The notes under the pieces are model-generated. The model did not search any database and had not been told where the DNA came from. It saw nothing but the letters and a program-made list of their open reading frames with translations. Below are positions 62,484 to 64,000 of a stretch of 64,000 bases of DNA, piece by piece (position 1 is the stretch's first letter; each line of letters opens with the position of its first letter). The stretch is from assembly GCF_011393025.1 (NCBI RefSeq), contig NZ_JAAOEO010000002.1, positions 62,001 to 126,000 of the forward strand. Reading direction: 5' to 3'. A program made the translations under genes and the position numbers. The DNA is from Neobacillus terrae. GTDB taxonomy: Bacteria; Bacillota; Bacilli; Bacillales; Cytobacillaceae.

Positions 62484-64000
62484 ATGATGAACAATCTAAT
62501 AAGTCTCCTGGCAACGGAAAACCAAAAGAACTCTAGCTATGAAAAAATGAAATCAATCATATTTGATATAATATTTCAGCATATTCAGGACATGGTTTTT
62601 ATAATGAAAGCACATTCTTCCGGTTTTACATATATATTTGTAAATGAGGCTGGTCTGCGTAATGCAGGACTCTCAGCAAATGTAATTGGGATGACAATAC
62701 AGGAGGCACTTCCCTTACATCATGCTCATCTTCTGCTGCCGCATTATAATGAGGTGTTAAAGGAAAAAAAGACATTGGCATTTTCAAGTGAGTTTTTTCC
62801 CGATACAGGCGATATTTATTTTGGAGAAACAATTCTTACTCCTATAATAGACGACCAAGAAGTAAGATACATAATAGCCGTTACCAGGGATGTGACCGAG
62901 ACAGTCAAAGAGAAGCAGGAACTGGTTGAAAGTGAACAGCGTTTTAGGTCAATAGTGGAGAATAATATGGATGCCATTTTTTCTCTAAGTCTTGATGGAC
63001 AGATTCTTTATTCAAATCCCGCTGCTTCAAAGCTTACAGGATTTACAGAAAAACAAATAGCTTACCGCTCCTTTTATGACTTTATCGCGGACCCAGATAT
63101 CAGCACGTTTAGGGATCTTTTAGTGAAAGCTGAGGCAGGATATGCCCTTGAAACAATGGACTGCAGGCTTATACATCGAAAGGGCTTTTTACTAACCATG
63201 AGCTTGAAAACGGTGCCAATAGTTATTGATGAGGAGGTAAAAGGTCTCTATGTGATCGGGAGAGACGTTACCGAGCAGGCGAGAAATGCGGAAACTATAA
63301 AATTTATGGCCTTTCATGATCAATTAACAGGATTATTAAATAGGAGGGCGCTGTTAGAACATCTAAATGAAGAAATTCAATACTGTAAGAAGCAACGGAA
63401 TGAATTTGCCTTGATTTCAATTGATCTTGACCGATTTAAATTACTTAATGATTCATTGGGCCACTTGGCTGGTGATGAAATACTAAAAAAGGTTGCCGGC
63501 CGTCTTATCGATATACAAAATCAGAATTGCAGAATTTATCGCCAGGGCGGTGATGAATTTAATTTTTTGCTGACAAAGACTAACCGGAAGGGAACGGCGC
63601 TCTTTGCACAAAAAATTCTTTCTCAGTTCACAGATTCCTTTTATCTTAATTCAAATGAGTATTATATATCACCGAGTATTGGGATAAGTATTTATCCAAA
63701 CGATGGAAGGGATGCTGAAACTCTTATAAAAAATGCTGATGAAGCCTTGTACCGTGTAAAGAGGAAGGGAAAGGCGCATTATCAGTTTTATCGCTCTGAA
63801 ATGAATGCAGTTATGACGAATATTGTTAACCTTGAAACCAATTTGCGTAAAGCAATTGATCGGGAAGAATTAAAGCTTTATTTTCAGCCACAATTTGATT
63901 TAAGAACACAGGAAACAAAAAGCTTTGAAGCGCTGCTTCGCTGGAACAGCCCTGAATTGGGGAATATTCCGCCTGGAGACTTTATCCCTCTTGCTGAAGA
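62484..64000 (+). CDS. PAS-PAS-GGDEF-EAL signalling protein (incomplete at window end)
   Basis: At least 505 codons, open at the right edge. Two PAS domains (~25-145 and ~150-275; the second with SRDGQILYSNPAASKLTGFT-like sequence) precede a GGDEF domain whose motif is intact (GGDEF, residues 355-359, in IYRQGGDEFNFLL). The EAL domain begins with FEALLRW (E482). No membrane segment is seen, so it is a cytosolic sensor that could make and/or degrade c-di-GMP. GGAGG lies just upstream; the second ATG (62487) has the better spacing and may be the true start. Confidence 0.9.
   Translation, partial: MMNNLISLLATENQKNSSYEKMKSIIFDIIFQHIQDMVFIMKAHSSGFTYIFVNEAGLRNAGLSANVIGMTIQEALPLHHAHLLLPHYNEVLKEKKTLAFSSEFFPDTGDIYFGETILTPIIDDQEVRYIIAVTRDVTETVKEKQELVESEQRFRSIVENNMDAIFSLSLDGQILYSNPAASKLTGFTEKQIAYRSFYDFIADPDISTFRDLLVKAEAGYALETMDCRLIHRKGFLLTMSLKTVPIVIDEEVKGLYVIGRDVTEQARNAETIKFMAFHDQLTGLLNRRALLEHLNEEIQYCKKQRNEFALISIDLDRFKLLNDSLGHLAGDEILKKVAGRLIDIQNQNCRIYRQGGDEFNFLLTKTNRKGTALFAQKILSQFTDSFYLNSNEYYISPSIGISIYPNDGRDAETLIKNADEALYRVKRKGKAHYQFYRSEMNAVMTNIVNLETNLRKAIDREELKLYFQPQFDLRTQETKSFEALLRWNSPELGNIPPGDFIPLAE

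Overview
The window looks like chromosomal DNA of an endospore-forming member of the Bacillaceae. Signs are low-GC codon use, GGAGG-type ribosome sites with frequent TTG/GTG starts, SASP, Spo0E-like, KinE/KinD-type and SigI/RsgI genes, SAM-I riboswitches, a CtsR-controlled clpE, and ptsHI. From remembered B. subtilis gene order, the backbone follows the ykr-ykv-ykw-yky segment: YkrP-type acyltransferase, kinE, mtnK/U/E/W/X/B/D, spo0E, kinD, mhqR, clpE, ykvI, ykvS, ptsHI, ykwC, patA, cheV, ykyB. Species-specific blocks interrupt it. I see no rRNA, tRNA, phage, transposase or CRISPR array.

Layout. 1-6.8 kb: start of a YdjM-type membrane hydrolase, RF3 (prfC), an EAL phosphodiesterase, and an acyl-reductase-like SDR paired with an aldehyde dehydrogenase. 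6.8-11.5 kb: a repetitive secreted DUF5667-like protein, sigI-rsgI, a SASP and small spore-type genes. 11.8-21.4 kb: a B12/radical SAM protein, lutABC (lactate oxidation), an acyltransferase, and a two-gene fused 2-oxoacid:ferredoxin oxidoreductase. 21.6-26.2 kb: chemoreceptor, sporulation kinase, ArsR-type regulator. 26.2-33.8 kb: a 371-bp repeat with inverted ends, then methionine salvage with two SAM-I riboswitches; mtnA is missing where it would be expected. 33.8-41.9 kb: repeats, spo0E, a FixABCX-type electron-transfer operon, a hemerythrin protein, and a phosphotransferase behind a structured leader. 41.9-62.3 kb: the ykv/ykw/yky backbone. The window ends inside a PAS-PAS-GGDEF-EAL protein.

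Most interesting pattern. Four intergenic sites carry ACCCCC followed by CGTA or CGAA at nearly fixed spacing, the form of SigI promoters. They lie before sigI-rsgI, before the DUF5667-like gene, before the acyltransferase 9 kb away, and once on the antisense strand. This suggests a local SigI envelope regulon. A second pattern is Fnr-like boxes about 41 bp upstream of predicted start points for the ferredoxin oxidoreductase, the hemerythrin and, more weakly, the FixABCX operon, which suggests a shared low-oxygen, low-potential electron programme. Other specific sites are a SigH promoter before kinE, an MhqR box at mhqR, two CtsR boxes at clpE and a cre-like site before fixA. All promoter and operator calls are motif readings by eye.
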